13,810 bases of DNA from JAZDJP01 sp043803805 (GTDB taxonomy: Bacteria; Planctomycetota; JAZDJP01). Position 1 is the stretch's first letter. The number at the start of each line of letters is the position of its first letter. Both the position numbers and the translations under genes were made by a program. The notes below the pieces were generated by a model. That model did no database searches, had not been told where the DNA came from, and saw only the letters and a program-made list of their open reading frames with translations. Below are positions 1 through 5,250 of this stretch, in pieces. The stretch lies in the NCBI GenBank assembly GCA_043803805.1, contig JAZDJP010000006.1:1-13810 (forward strand), given 5' to 3'.

Positions 1-576
1 AGGACGCCGATTCTGCCCCGGAACGCCGTGTTTTACGCCGGGAAGGAGGGACAGCAGGTGTTTGCCGTCTACGAGCCGCCGGGGATGTTTGTCCTCAAGG
101 CCCATCTCGGGGATCGGAAGACGCCGGTTTCGGAGTATTCAATCAAACTGCCCCATGTGTATTACTTTTTTCACTTCGTCCGGGAGGCGTTCGAGGAGCT
201 TCTCGTCTTCGGAAGCCAGGTTCCAGTGGAACGGACGTCGGATTCGCTCTGCCGATTGCCCTTGAAGAACACCTACGACGACGGGCGGGTGTGTCTGGGG
301 AACGATCTCAAGTTTTCGCTCGAGGGCCGGATCGAAGGCAAGATCGTGAAGGTGCTGGAGCATTTCAAAGGGAGCGTATTCAACGCCGACCTCGACCATT
401 GCATGGAAAGCGCCGTCCCGAAGTTTCTCGAAGAGGCGAAACGGGAGGGAGAAAGCGTCCTTGCCGCCTGGGCGAGGGTGAGCGCGGAGGCGAGTTTCGA
501 CCCCTGCGGGAGGGAATGGATTGTTTATCAGACCTGGTCCAATGTCGTGGACCGCATTTTCGGGGAGGACACATGA
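1..576 (+). CDS. E2-like protein, Prok-E2_D / PRTRC protein B type (5' partial)
   Basis: Probable E2-like carrier of a bacterial ubiquitin-like (Ubl) pathway: it would accept the Ubl from the E1-like enzyme as a thioester. The frame is open to the left edge, so the true start is probably outside; the first in-window start is GTG at 28, and numbering here runs from it. Seen: a beta-rich N-terminus with VYEPPG (residues 15-19), then LPHVYYFF, then DDGRVCLGND with Cys89, then an alpha-helical tail containing SVFNADLD. From memory, PRTRC protein B (Pfam Prok-E2_D) shows the same order: V-Y-x-P-P, a Pro/Gly-rich loop with a conserved Cys-x-Gly-Asn, and an S-x-FN helix. Cys89 is therefore the likely active site. 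The stop overlaps the next start (ATGA, 573-576). The family call rests on motif order and on the adjacent JAB, E1 and Ubl genes. Confidence 0.72.
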   Translation, partial: RTPILPRNAVFYAGKEGQQVFAVYEPPGMFVLKAHLGDRKTPVSEYSIKLPHVYYFFHFVREAFEELLVFGSQVPVERTSDSLCRLPLKNTYDDGRVCLGNDLKFSLEGRIEGKIVKVLEHFKGSVFNADLDHCMESAVPKFLEEAKREGESVLAAWARVSAEASFDPCGREWIVYQTWSNVVDRIFGEDT

Positions 577-851
577 AACGGTTTTGGGAGGCGGCGGAGC
601 GTTCCTATCCAAACGGAATGTCGCTCGAGGCGTGGTTCAAACCGTTTTTCGAGGCGAAGACGGAACCGGATGGGGAATACAAGGGAACGTTCAAGGAGGT
701 GCTTGCGGTGGAACTCGTCAATCGGCATCTCCGGCCGGGAAAATGCCTCTCGCCGAGATCGAAGGACGGGATGTTGGGAAAGCTGAAGGAGATGATCCTG
801 GCGACGCGTCCGATTCCGGATCGAACCAGGAAGAAAGGAGATGTGTCATGA
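573..851 (+). CDS. small unrecognised protein of the Ubl operon (92 aa)
   Basis: Not recognised. It encodes 92 residues, mostly predicted helix: MKRFWEAAERS at the N-terminus, a FKPFFEAK segment, KEVLAVELVNRHL in the middle, and a Lys/Arg-rich tail. It has no cysteine pair, transmembrane segment or catalytic motif that I can see, and one Cys (SDS-independent position near residue 57, in PGKCLS). The start is ATG 573, which overlaps the E2 stop by four bases and follows GGGGAGG at 562-568; the stop in turn overlaps the next gene (ATGA, 848-851). The double coupling means it is made in step with E2 and JAB and is probably a dedicated part of the pathway. Helical partner proteins are known in other bacterial Ubl operons, but no function can be assigned here. 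Confidence 0.75.
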   Translation: MKRFWEAAERSYPNGMSLEAWFKPFFEAKTEPDGEYKGTFKEVLAVELVNRHLRPGKCLSPRSKDGMLGKLKEMILATRPIPDRTRKKGDVS

Positions 852-1039
852 CACTCTACAAGGTGACGTTCGCGTGGGCGAAGGTTTCATACGAGGTGGA
901 CGCGGTGAGCGCGGAGGTGGCGAAAGCGCAGGCGTTCCATCTCCTGACCGAATACGAATCCGTAAATGGCCCGATTGAGCCGGAAGTGATTGTGTCGAGA
1001 TTGCATACGCAACCCATGTCAAAAAGGAGGCCATCGTGA
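848..1039 (+). CDS. small unrecognised protein of the Ubl operon (63 aa)
   Basis: Not recognised with certainty. The 63 residues read as strand-strand-helix-strand: MTLYKVTFAWAKVSYEVDAV, then a helix AEVAKAQAFHLLTEY, then EPEVIVSRL and a basic tail (SKRRPS). This layout resembles small proteins of the DpnD/PcfM kind (YKVT..., xYEVxA, helix), but the match is by eye and weak. The start is ATG 848, inside the stop of the previous gene (ATGA). The stop TGA (1037-1039) overlaps the GTG start of the JAB gene (GTGA, 1036-1039). The JAB ribosome site AAAGGAGG lies inside its 3' end at 1023-1030. It may bind one of the pathway proteins, but that is only inference from the operon. Confidence 0.7.
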   Translation: MTLYKVTFAWAKVSYEVDAVSAEVAKAQAFHLLTEYESVNGPIEPEVIVSRLHTQPMSKRRPS

Positions 1040-1887
1040 TAATTGAGATCGTGAGGGCGGGAGAGAAATTTCCGGATTCCCGGCCGTGTTATGTTGTCGG
1101 CAAAAACGGGGTGTTTCTCCGGAAGGTGACGCGGCTTTTCGAGAGCGTGTCAAAGGTTGAATCCCTGCCGGAATTCGAGGAGGTGAGAGAGACGGCCGTC
1201 TGGACCGCGCCCCGAATTCCCTATCGCCTGGTTCAAGAGGCGCTTGAGTTTTTCAGGGCGGTGGAAGCGGCGCACCAGTCGGAATCCATCGTCCTGCTGT
1301 CGCTTGAAAAGACGGGATGGAATATTCATGTTCCAAACCAGACAGTCAGCCCCTGTCGCCTCGAATACAAGCTCGACGGCGATTCGGCCTCGAAAAGCCC
1401 CGTCGGGACCATCCATTCCCATTGCGAGATGTCGGCGTTTTTCTCGGGCCGGGATGTTGCGGATGTGATCCATTTCGACGGAGTGCATCTGGTGCTCGGG
1501 AAGATCGGCCAGAACGTCCCGGAGATCGCGGCAAGCGTCGCGACCGGCGGCAGGACGATCGAGCTATCTCCTGAAACCGTGATCGAAGGGATCCCGGCCG
1601 CTCCCGATACCGTCAAGACGCCCCACCCCTGGCTGGCCAAGGTGAAAATGATCGAAACGCCGGTCGAAACGGGATGGGATTGGGCTGCCCGCCGGGACGG
1701 GAAGCCACTTGAGAACCATTCCTGGGGGGATTGCATCACAAAAGCCACGCCTCAAGAACGAGAATCGATGTTCGAGGCGCTTGTGGAGCTCATGGAGGAA
1801 GAGGGCGAAATCAGTTCGGATGAGGCGTCGGCGTATTTTTCGGAATCGGTTCAAGGGAGGTTGCCATGGAAAGAACCGTCGTTGTAG
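1036..1887 (+). CDS. JAB/JAMM-domain isopeptidase, PRTRC protein A type
   Basis: A 283-residue JAB/MPN-family zinc metalloprotease, expected to remove or process the ubiquitin-like modifier. The full JAMM motif is visible: Glu83 (SESIVLL) as the likely catalytic acid, then IHSHCEMSAFFSGRD with His127 and His129, seven residues, Ser137, two residues, Asp140, an exact fit to HxHx(7)SxxD. The local sequence SHCEMSAFFS followed by a VADV and HLVLG segment agrees with what I remember of PRTRC protein A. Residues 1-80 and 190-283 flank the core and are not assigned; the C-terminus is acidic and helical. The start is GTG 1036 with AAAGGAGG five bases upstream and a GTGA overlap with the previous gene. 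Its last 22 bases overlap the E1 gene. Deconjugation is known for the family; the substrate here is inferred. Confidence 0.85.
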   Translation: MIIEIVRAGEKFPDSRPCYVVGKNGVFLRKVTRLFESVSKVESLPEFEEVRETAVWTAPRIPYRLVQEALEFFRAVEAAHQSESIVLLSLEKTGWNIHVPNQTVSPCRLEYKLDGDSASKSPVGTIHSHCEMSAFFSGRDVADVIHFDGVHLVLGKIGQNVPEIAASVATGGRTIELSPETVIEGIPAAPDTVKTPHPWLAKVKMIETPVETGWDWAARRDGKPLENHSWGDCITKATPQERESMFEALVELMEEEGEISSDEASAYFSESVQGRLPWKEPSL

Positions 1888-2543
1888 GGCTGGGCGGCAT
1901 TGGCGGGGCGCTTGTCGAGCCGCTGGCGCGGTATCTCACGTATTCCAAAAGCGCCAAGGAACTCTGGCTTGTGGATGGGGACATATTCGAGAGAAAGAAT
2001 GGCGAACGCCAACGGATGCTCGAAACGGACGCGGGACGGCACAAGGCCGATGTCTGGGGGGAACGGATCCAGAAGGCATTCCCGGATCTTTTCGCGAGGT
2101 CGTTTTCGTCCTACCTCACGCCCCAGAACATTCGGGACATTCTCCCGAGCGGAAGCGCTGTCCTCCTCGCGGTGGACAATCACGCTACGCGGAACCTCGT
2201 CCAGTGCCATGCGTCGAAGCTTCGGGATGTGGTGCTGATTTCCGGGGGAAACGATTTCTCGGACGGCAACGTCCAGGTCTTCGCGAAACGGCGGGGAAGG
2301 GCGCTTTTGCCGCCCATCACGAATCACCATCCCGAGATCGAGTTCCCGGAGGACAGACGACCGGATGAAATCGGCTGCGATGAGATGGTGTTCAACTCGC
2401 CGCAGTTGCTTTTCGCCAACCTCACGGCCGCCGTGGTGATGCTGAACACGTTTTACGCCTTCGCCAAGGGCTCCGAGCCCGCTTATGCGGAGGCATATTT
2501 CGACGTGATGAAGAACCGCGTCCGGCCCGTGGTGAGAACCTGA
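1866..2543 (+). CDS. ThiF/E1-like Ubl-activating enzyme
   Basis: A 225-residue ThiF/MoeB/E1-superfamily enzyme, expected to adenylate the C-terminus of the Ubl and pass it to the E2. Seen: an N-terminal Rossmann motif VVGLGGIGG (residues 6-14), the acidic pair VDGD (36-39), the NGERQRM segment (45-51) in place of the usual N-x-x-R-Q nucleotide-binding stretch, and AVDNHATR (102-109) for the conserved Asp of the adenylation site. Cys171 in DEIGCDEM is the best candidate for the thioester cysteine; Cys114 is an alternative. At 225 residues it is a minimal single-domain E1, as in PRTRC ThiF proteins, without extra ubiquitin-fold or zinc domains. The start is ATG 1866 with GGGAGG at 1854-1859, inside the JAB gene, implying coupled translation. 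Downstream lies the attenuator-like leader of the Ubl gene. Confidence 0.87.
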   Translation: MERTVVVGLGGIGGALVEPLARYLTYSKSAKELWLVDGDIFERKNGERQRMLETDAGRHKADVWGERIQKAFPDLFARSFSSYLTPQNIRDILPSGSAVLLAVDNHATRNLVQCHASKLRDVVLISGGNDFSDGNVQVFAKRRGRALLPPITNHHPEIEFPEDRRPDEIGCDEMVFNSPQLLFANLTAAVVMLNTFYAFAKGSEPAYAEAYFDVMKNRVRPVVRT

Positions 2544-2558
2544 ACCCCATTATGAGAA

Positions 2559-2591
2559 GGGAGGTGTTTGGTATGAACTGATGGAGTGATG
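2559..2591 (+). promoter_or_regulatory. leader with a chain of overlapping minimal ORFs before the Ubl gene
   Basis: Ribosome site GGGAGG (2559-2564) stands eight bases before ATG-AAC-TGA (2573-2581). That stop overlaps a second start (ATG-GAG-TGA, 2581-2589), whose stop overlaps a third ATG (2589). The third frame has no stop: it runs through the terminator hairpin and joins the Ubl frame at ATG 2670. Two TGATG stop/start junctions in a row are seen directly. That they control Ubl expression by coupling translation to terminator read-through is inference; chance is possible. Confidence 0.4.
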
Positions 2592-2620
2592 TGTCGTCGA
2601 AGGAAGGAATCCAACCGTTG

Positions 2621-2644
2621 CCGCCCCAAGGGCGGTTTTTTTTT
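2621..2644 (+). terminator. intrinsic terminator or attenuator between the E1 and Ubl genes
   Basis: The stem CCGCCC (2621-2626) pairs with GGGCGG (2630-2635) around a three-base loop CAA, and is followed at once by nine T (2636-2644). This has the full form of a rho-independent terminator. It ends only 25 bases before the Ubl ATG and about 10 before the Ubl ribosome site, leaving no room for a promoter between. Ubl must therefore be transcribed by read-through from the E1 side or from a start within the leader, which suggests attenuation. Confidence 0.75.
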
Positions 2645-2669
2645 GTTCTCTTTGAAAGGAGACAATGTC

Positions 2670-2885
2670 ATGGCTACGATCGTGTGCGGAGCGAATGAGG
2701 TCAGCAACAATAGTTTCGATCACAAGACCATCCAGCAGGTCATCCAGGAAGCGGGGCATCTCCTCAACATCCCGACGGAGAATCCCACCATCCTGGTGAA
2801 CGACCGGGAGGTCGCGGACCGGAACTACGTCATCCGGCCCGGGGACAATGTGGAGTTTGTGAAGGCGTCGGGGGAGAAAGGGTAG
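2670..2885 (+). CDS. ubiquitin-like beta-grasp modifier protein (71 aa, C-terminal Gly)
   Basis: The probable small protein modifier of this system. It is 71 residues long with the ThiS/ubiquitin beta-grasp pattern: strand ATIVCG, a helix around HKTIQQVIQEAG (18-29), strand TILVNDREV (40-48), then NYVIRPGDNVEFVKASGEKG to the end. The segment VNDREV...GDNVEFV is close to the ThiS core. It ends in a single Gly (Gly71) after SGEK, as expected for a carrier activated at its C-terminus without trimming; PRTRC protein C / Prok_Ub members, as I recall them, end in a similar G-x-K-G. The start chosen is ATG 2670, with AAAGGAG (2655-2661) eight bases upstream. The frame is open back to 2589, so an N-terminally extended form is conceivable but would pass through the terminator. 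PRTRC-type Ubl is more likely than a ThiS/MoaD sulphur carrier because of the E2 and JAB neighbours. Confidence 0.78.
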   Translation: MATIVCGANEVSNNSFDHKTIQQVIQEAGHLLNIPTENPTILVNDREVADRNYVIRPGDNVEFVKASGEKG

Positions 2886-2946
2886 CCGAAAGGCGCTCTG
2901 CGCTGAAAGCGGATCAACTTCAAACACACTCACAGAAGATTGATCC

Positions 2947-2984
2947 ATCGGGGGAGCGGGGAAACCCGCTCCCCCGATCTTTTC
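2947..2984 (+). terminator. strong intrinsic terminator after the Ubl gene
   Basis: A perfect 14-bp stem (2947-2960 with 2965-2978) closes on a GAAA tetraloop (2961-2964) and is followed by CTTTTCT. It lies 61 bases after the Ubl stop, between the convergent Ubl and nuclease genes. The T-run is on the + side only; on the - strand the hairpin is not followed by T, so it is primarily the terminator of the Ubl operon. Confidence 0.9.
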
Positions 2985-3020
2985 TATAATCATGTTCTCG
3001 CAGATGCTGAATATTCCCAA

Positions 3021-3875
3021 TCACCACACCCGCCCCGGGTTCGTTGCCTCCAACACATTCTCCACTTCATCCGGCAACTCCCAGAAAAAGTCGAGCCCGG
3101 TCTCCTTCTCCGTTTTGTCCACTCTCGTAAGGAACCGCTCCAGAGGCTCGGTGCCGGTGACTGACTGGGGCACCACGAACGCCATCACACGGATCTTTCC
3201 CCCGTCCTCGTTGAGAAGGATCTTGTAGAATGCCTCGGGGATCTCCACCCCTCCCCGTAACCGCCCCGGGTGGCTGCCGAAGACCGGTCCGGTAATTTCC
3301 CAAACCTCCTGAAACCGCCTTCCGTACTCAACAACCTTCTCCTCCAGCCGCTTCCAAGTCTTCCGGTTGCAGTCCGGCTTCTGGGGGCAGATGTTGCTCA
3401 TCAGGAATGTTTCCATCTGGGCCTTCGGGCCGAAGCAGATGCCGATGGCGTAGTTCGGGGCCATATGCCCACGATCATAGCCAGACCTCGTGTAGTTCTC
3501 GGAAGCCACCTTGGCGGTGGTCCTGTTGTCCACCATGAACTTTTCAGGACGGGGAATGTGCTGGGAACTGGCGGTCCGATGGCAGAATGCCACCCATGCG
3601 GGATCCTTTCGGGTATTGTCGTAGCCTACTACGTAGCCTGTGTTCGTCAGGGTCTCCAATCGGTTTGGGTAGGTCGTGGGATGAGGGAGCCCGGCGTAGG
3701 CGTATTTCCTGCCCTCGGGAGTTTGCGGAACACCGGTGCCGACGGGGGCGGGCGTTTGCCCGCCGGTGTCCTTCTTCAGGTTGTCGAGGTGTCGGAAAAG
3801 AAACCAGGAGACAACAGCAAAGAGAACAACCAGAATCAGAACAAAGATGGCGGCGGTAAGGCAACCTCGTTTAAT
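3021..3875 (-). CDS. membrane-anchored DNA/RNA non-specific endonuclease (NUC1/NucA family)
   Basis: A nuclease of the beta-beta-alpha-metal DNA/RNA non-specific endonuclease family, cutting both DNA and RNA with Mg2+. Counting from TTG at 3659: DRGHMAPN (residues 62-69) holds the catalytic His65, SNICPQ (88-93) and Asn98 complete the metal site, followed by ITGPVFG and a C-terminal GLDFFWELPDEVE. Upstream of 3659 the frame stays open and reads as a hydrophobic helix (FVLILVVLFAVVSWF) and a Pro/Thr-rich linker, so the protein is probably anchored in the membrane with its nuclease domain outside the cytoplasm. No ATG, GTG or TTG precedes the helix in frame; I place the start at ATT 3873-3875 behind CAGGG, with low certainty. 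It follows the SLATT-like gene by about 30 bases, probably in one transcript. Confidence 0.8.
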   Translation of the reverse strand: MKRGCLTAAIFVLILVVLFAVVSWFLFRHLDNLKKDTGGQTPAPVGTGVPQTPEGRKYAYAGLPHPTTYPNRLETLTNTGYVVGYDNTRKDPAWVAFCHRTASSQHIPRPEKFMVDNRTTAKVASENYTRSGYDRGHMAPNYAIGICFGPKAQMETFLMSNICPQKPDCNRKTWKRLEEKVVEYGRRFQEVWEITGPVFGSHPGRLRGGVEIPEAFYKILLNEDGGKIRVMAFVVPQSVTGTEPLERFLTRVDKTEKETGLDFFWELPDEVENVLEATNPGRVW

Positions 3876-3904
3876 AGATGCCCTGTGCGCCCATATCTTT
3901 GAGT

Positions 3905-4270
3905 CTAGTCTTCGGATCGCTCGATTATGGTCACCCCCTCCTCGTGAATCTTGAGAAGATTTTGTAGCGGGTAGGTTTCATCCGAAACAAATCGGACACA
4001 AGCAGTATTGAGTCTGCGGTATGCTTTCATGAACCCCGTGGCCTGCTTGTTAGCGTTTAAGAAGAGAAGGAGACCTGAAGTAATAGCGGAGAGCAATCCA
4101 AGAAAAGGCACCCATCGTACCATTCCGGGAATCTGTGAACTCACAGCAACAACTGCACCGGAGACCGCACCAAGTCCTCCAAGTGTGTAGTGCCACGTCT
4201 GCCATATGAACCATGCTCGCCACCACAATTCTCTCTGTCTATCTATGGACTCGGGCAAATCACGTGCCAT
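3905..4270 (-). CDS. two-helix membrane protein resembling SLATT (DUF4231-like)
   Basis: A 121-residue membrane protein. A polar N-terminal helix with RQRELWWRAWFIWQTWH (11-27) is followed by TM1 (GGLGAVSGAVVAVSS, about 31-45) and TM2 (VPFLGLLSAITSGLLLFL, about 54-71), then a long amphipathic C-terminal helix region (ANKQATGFMKAYRRLN onwards) with an acidic end. Two adjacent helices plus a cytoplasmic helical tail is the layout of SLATT domains, pore-forming effectors found in bacterial conflict systems, often beside nucleotide-generating or -sensing enzymes. No such enzyme is present in the window, so membrane attack is only a family-based idea. The start is ATG 4270, with AAAAGGAGA upstream at 4280-4287 and a good promoter at 4328-4356. 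The nuclease gene follows. Confidence 0.65.
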   Translation of the reverse strand: MARDLPESIDRQRELWWRAWFIWQTWHYTLGGLGAVSGAVVAVSSQIPGMVRWVPFLGLLSAITSGLLLFLNANKQATGFMKAYRRLNTACVRFVSDETYPLQNLLKIHEEGVTIIERSED

Positions 4271-4327
4271 CGTTCAATCTCCTTTTTTACGAACGTATAT
4301 ATTGACCGCTTTTTCAAAACCTTTTGG

Positions 4328-4356
4328 ATTGTACGTCCCACGAAGCAAAACTTCAA
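4328..4356 (-). promoter_or_regulatory. sigma70-type promoter for the SLATT-like / nuclease unit
   Basis: On the minus strand, TTGAAG (4351-4356) and TACAAT (4328-4333) are separated by exactly 17 bases: 4 of 6 and 5 of 6 matches to consensus. Transcription would begin near 4321, giving a leader of about 50 bases before ATG 4270. The spacer contains a small inverted repeat (GAAG-TTTTG-CTTC type) that could be an operator. The rest of the 4271-4405 gap is AT-rich and shows nothing else. Confidence 0.65.
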
Positions 4357-4405
4357 TCATCGCATGGCATAAAACGTTGAAACCGAATGTCGGGCGCCGG
4401 GATTT

Positions 4406-4831
4406 TCACGCCACTTGGGCTCCCCGGGATGAACGCTTGGTCATCTTCAGGTGAATCATGGCCGTGAAGACAATCCGGGCACATTCCAGAACCATGGCCA
4501 CGATGAGAACCGGCATATACATCTGGGGCTTGACGAACAGCCGGGGGATAAGGAGGAGGAACCCGAACGAGAGAACAAGGTAAATCATACGGAAAGGGAA
4601 CTGGACATACGAGAGGATGAATCCCCATCGGCGATGGGTTGCAAGCCCGAAGGCCGAAGCCGCCAAGGAAACCAGTAGCACAGGGTAGGCGATATTCAGC
4701 CCATTCAGCCAGAGGGGGAAATCCGGCTTGGTGATGGGACGATGGATGTGGATGGCGAAGATCCCCAAGAGGATGGCATCGAGGAGAGCAAACGCCATCA
4801 AGGATAATCGAAGGTATTTCATGTTGGGCAT
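4406..4831 (-). CDS. four-helix integral membrane protein, unrecognised (141 aa)
   Basis: Family not recognised. Four hydrophobic segments are clear: about residues 8-28 (LSLMAFALLDAILLGIFAI), 42-62 (NGLNIAYPVLLVSLAASAFG), 69-97 (WGFILSYVQFPFRMIYLVLS onward) and 105-127 (MPVLIVAMVLECARIVFTAM), with short polar loops and a basic C-terminal tail (KMTKRSSRG). By the positive-inside rule the C-terminus is probably cytoplasmic. No catalytic motif is visible. It starts one base after the stop of the preceding small gene, so the two are translationally coupled from the promoter at 5126-5155. A second ATG three codons in (MKYLR) is an alternative start. It could be an immunity or accessory membrane protein, but nothing in the sequence proves it. 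Confidence 0.75.
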   Translation of the reverse strand: MPNMKYLRLSLMAFALLDAILLGIFAIHIHRPITKPDFPLWLNGLNIAYPVLLVSLAASAFGLATHRRWGFILSYVQFPFRMIYLVLSFGFLLLIPRLFVKPQMYMPVLIVAMVLECARIVFTAMIHLKMTKRSSRGAQVA

Positions 4832-4832
4832 C

Positions 4833-5045
4833 TCAATCGGAGATCAGTTCAAGTCCGTGGCTCAGGCTCCGACGGATGGATATCTGTCGTTTTCCGTCCA
4901 TGAGCAGGCGAACGATATCGGAGAACTTGTCCTGTGCAAACCGCAGCATCTCCATGTCTCCGGGGAACTCGTCCAGCAGGGTGAGGCGCACGGTGTCTTT
5001 CCATCCCGGGTCGTCCTCGTAGATGGCTCGTGCCGCCTCCGTCAT
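4833..5045 (-). CDS. small soluble protein, unrecognised, start uncertain (70 aa or longer)
   Basis: Not recognised. From ATG 5045 it encodes 70 residues: MTEAARAIYEDD, a WKDTVRLTLLDEFPG helix, RFAQDKFSDIVRLLMDG, then a basic strand KRQISIRRS. It is helical and soluble, with no known motif. ATG 5045 has no convincing ribosome site. The frame stays open upstream to TGA at 5124-5126 and reads protein-like (ETQGRVIYLQHDLSPVFLAK), with AGGG before a CTG codon, so a non-ATG start further up is possible. Alternatively, translation is coupled to a 25-codon ORF beginning with ATG 5119, whose TGA overlaps ATG 5045. The stop lies one base before the membrane-protein gene; the two form one unit. Confidence 0.55.
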   Translation of the reverse strand: MTEAARAIYEDDPGWKDTVRLTLLDEFPGDMEMLRFAQDKFSDIVRLLMDGKRQISIRRSLSHGLELISD

Positions 5046-5125
5046 CTTGGCAAGGAAGACCGGGGATAGGTCGTGCTGCAGATAGATGACCCTGCCTTGG
5101 GTTTCCGGAGAGAAATCATGGTTTC

Positions 5126-5155
5126 ATTATAGCGCACCATAGACCAACGCTCCAA
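5126..5155 (-). promoter_or_regulatory. sigma70-type promoter with perfect TATAAT
   Basis: On the minus strand, TTGGAG (5150-5155) and a perfect TATAAT (5126-5131) are 18 bases apart. The expected start of transcription, about 5119, falls on or next to an ATG (5119-5117), so the message may be leaderless. It would drive the small gene at 4833-5045 and the four-helix membrane protein. The rest of the gap up to 5250 holds only a 6-bp hairpin (5205-5223) without a T-run. Confidence 0.6.
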
Positions 5156-5250
5156 TCCTTGAGGAGATGGACACATATCTTTCGGGAAGGATCCCCCGGA
5201 CGGCGAGCGGTTCAATGCCGCTCCCCCCTTCTTATTTTCCATTTGGCAGT

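Noticed and set aside
139..612. Minus-strand frame of 157 codons opposite the E2-like gene
   Set aside because: The + frame has the E2 motifs and a four-base coupling to the next gene; the minus frame has neither context nor motif.
2586..2669. N-terminal extension of the Ubl protein starting at GTG 2586 or ATG 2589
   Set aside because: The ORF is open, but it passes through a textbook terminator and encodes a Phe/Arg-rich stretch unlike a beta-grasp protein; ATG 2670 has a far better ribosome site. Kept only as a possible leader frame.
1..2885. Calling the Ubl cassette a BilABCD antiphage system
   Set aside because: Bil systems, as I know them, use a larger two-domain Ubl and different gene order; the motifs here fit PRTRC / Prok-E2_D better.
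3270..3902. Long + strand open frame (210 codons) antisense to the nuclease
   Set aside because: The minus strand carries the conserved nuclease motifs and a transmembrane segment; the + frame has low-complexity composition and no motif.
5205..5223. Hairpin GAGCGG/CCGCTC as terminator of the right-hand operon
   Set aside because: Only six base pairs, and no T-run follows on the minus strand.
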